Assembly: GCA_951799405.1 (NCBI GenBank)
Contig: OX637346.1
Location: 7,153,215 to 7,217,214, forward strand
Source: Agapetus fuscipes
Taxonomy: Eukaryota; Arthropoda; Insecta; Trichoptera; Glossosomatidae
Length of the DNA: 64,000 nt
Reading direction: 5' to 3'
Numbering within the stretch: position 1 is the first letter of the stretch; every line of letters begins with the position of its first letter. A program made the translations under genes and the position numbers. The notes below the pieces were generated by a model. The model was not told the DNA's origin. It searched no databases and was given only the letters and a program-made list of their open reading frames with translations. This document shows, piece by piece, positions 62,946-64,000 of the stretch.

Positions 62946-63110
62946 TTGTTATCGACTTATAGATTGGTATGAGGCTGTTAACTTTTCTATAAATATTGAT
63001 TCACTTTACCAATGCCACGCCTGTTTCAGGGAAGGTCGGCAGAAGTTGCAGGGCCTTTGCTAATTTTGCAACAAAAAATTCGGCATATACGAGTACTTAT
63101 TGTTATTATC
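62946..63110 (+). repeat. LINE-K 3' UTR fragment
   Basis: CGACTTATAGATTGGTATGA, GGCTGTTAAC, TGATTCACTTTACCAATGCC, TGTTTCAGGGAAGGTCGGCA, GAAGTTGCAGGGCCTTTG. Again starts at the CTTATAGG position. Confidence 0.83.
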
Positions 63111-63476
63111 CACTTGTCAGAATATATTAAATGAATCTTAACTGTATAAACTCATTTCAGTAAATAAGGTACCAATACAAACAACGCCTTTTCATTAGAA
63201 TTTGAAAAAAACTCAAAAGTTTTAATCTTGGTAGTAATTTACGGTAAATAGACGTGTACAAATGTAACTATTTATCCCAAAATAACAGCAATTTTGTAAC
63301 TATCGCATCTTACAAAGTTATTTGCGCAACATTGTTTTTATCGATGCTCGTAAAAATCTCAAGTCTCCCCGCCCTTGTGTGATATTTTCTGTATTAGACT
63401 CATAAACCCCACATGTGAGCAGTTTAAATTAAGTACGTGTTACTGGCGTGTAACGGGGCCTTAACGCCTTGCAAGA
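63111..63476. other. No supported gene
   Basis: A+T-rich; nothing recognised. Confidence 0.5.
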
Positions 63477-63625
63477 GTACCACAAGTATAATACAAAACG
63501 TTTTCTATGAGTTCATAGCGTTTTATAAAAATTTATCTAAAGTTAAACACTCAATAGATGTACTGTTTAAGTGCCGTATATTTTTTTGGTTGGGATTAAA
63601 TGTAAGGGTTTTGTACTTGGAGTTT
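63477..63625. mobile_element. GTAC-MITE copy
   Basis: GTACCACAAGTATAATACAA, GAGTTCATAGCGTTTTATAA; centre AACACTCAATAGATGTACTG; right TTTTTTTGGTTGGGATTAAA, GGGTTTTGTACTTGGAG. Confidence 0.82.
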
Positions 63626-63824
63626 TGTAGTGATCGGTCTTTCTAGAAAGCCTGTCTCCTTATTGGCTGAATGGGTCTGTAATCCTATGTTCCTACCTTG
63701 CTTATCCAAGGCTCTACGGCATTTTTTGAAGGGAAAGTGCGGAGCCTAATATCATATGAAAATATTGGATTTTGGTGATAAAAACGTAGGTGCTGTGATC
63801 ATAAGCTAAAGCGTCGATATTAAA

Positions 63825-64000
63825 TGTCTAAATCTAAATCTAAGCTGCAAAGATATGTATCATTTGAGATTCATATTAAATGCATTCCCACAAGCAGACA
63901 TGCATTATTTCGCGCTTACACAATATGCTGCATGTGGACCTACAATATAAAAACCCCAATCTCAAATGAACATAAGCCCTGCAACTCTTGCCGACCTTCC
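63825..64000 (-). repeat. LINE-K 3' UTR with TCTAAA-type tail, runs off window
   Basis: TCTAAATCTAAATCTAAGCT (tail), then GCAAAGATATGTATCATTTG, CCACAAGCAGACATGCATTA, CTCAAATGAACATAAGCCCT, CTTGCCGACCTTCC at the window end. Young ATTTAG-tailed variant. Confidence 0.88.

Overview
This window looks like an A+T-rich, repeat-dominated stretch of an animal nuclear genome, most likely an arthropod and probably an insect. I base that on the mix of non-LTR retrotransposon remnants, Penelope-like elements, tRNA-derived SINEs, pogo-type DNA elements and foldback MITEs, and on the absence of any prokaryotic or organellar gene organisation. I cannot name the species. I see no convincing complete host gene; one 130-150 base exon-like block near 20.2 kb is the only candidate for host coding sequence.

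Layout. 1-3135: minisatellite of a 7-base unit (CACTTGC/CACTTGG) with a 1,051-base higher-order period and embedded SINE-derived spacers. 3.1-20 kb: mostly anonymous A+T-rich DNA with 5'-truncated LINE tails, three SINE families, foldback elements and copy 1 of a 988-base element. 20.6-25.8 kb: the best-preserved mobile element, a Jockey/CR1-type LINE (minus strand) with an uninterrupted 1,003-residue endonuclease-reverse transcriptase ORF. Its upstream zinc-knuckle ORF1 has lost its 5' part and its last codons were replaced by a Penelope-like insertion. 26-45 kb: nested SINEs, Penelope-like fragments, two pogo-like elements and LINE tails. 46.7-48.5 kb: copy 2 of the 988-base element, inverted, about 99% identical by eye and split by a truncated LINE. 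51.4-52.2 kb: a second minisatellite that switches strand and is interrupted by a SINE. 54.55-55.86 kb: a young 5'-truncated LINE with an open RT ORF and a 12-base target duplication. 57-64 kb: LINE tails, many short palindromic MITEs, and a chimeric 5S/tRNA/SINE/LINE/poly(A) insertion inside another SINE.

Family names used here are local labels. LINE-J: the 20.6-25.8 kb element. LINE-K: a very abundant LINE known here from its C-terminus and 3' UTR (K1 with an ATT or ATTTAG tail, K2 with an ACAGTA-like tail). LINE-D, -H, -I, -S: other truncated LINEs. LINE-R: the 54.5 kb element. SINE-A, -B, -C: three tRNA-headed SINEs. PLE: Penelope-like element. GTAC-MITE: a ~150-base near-palindrome with termini close to GTACCCCAAGTATAAAAC, present in about a dozen copies.

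How they interact: LINE-J and LINE-R could supply retrotransposition enzymes. The SINEs, truncated tails and the chimera are their likely products or clients. Several nested insertions give a relative chronology: LINE-J before PLE, a foldback MITE before PLE, SINE-B before the chimera, and the 988-base element before LINE-S. All identifications come from reading the sequence; no database search was possible.
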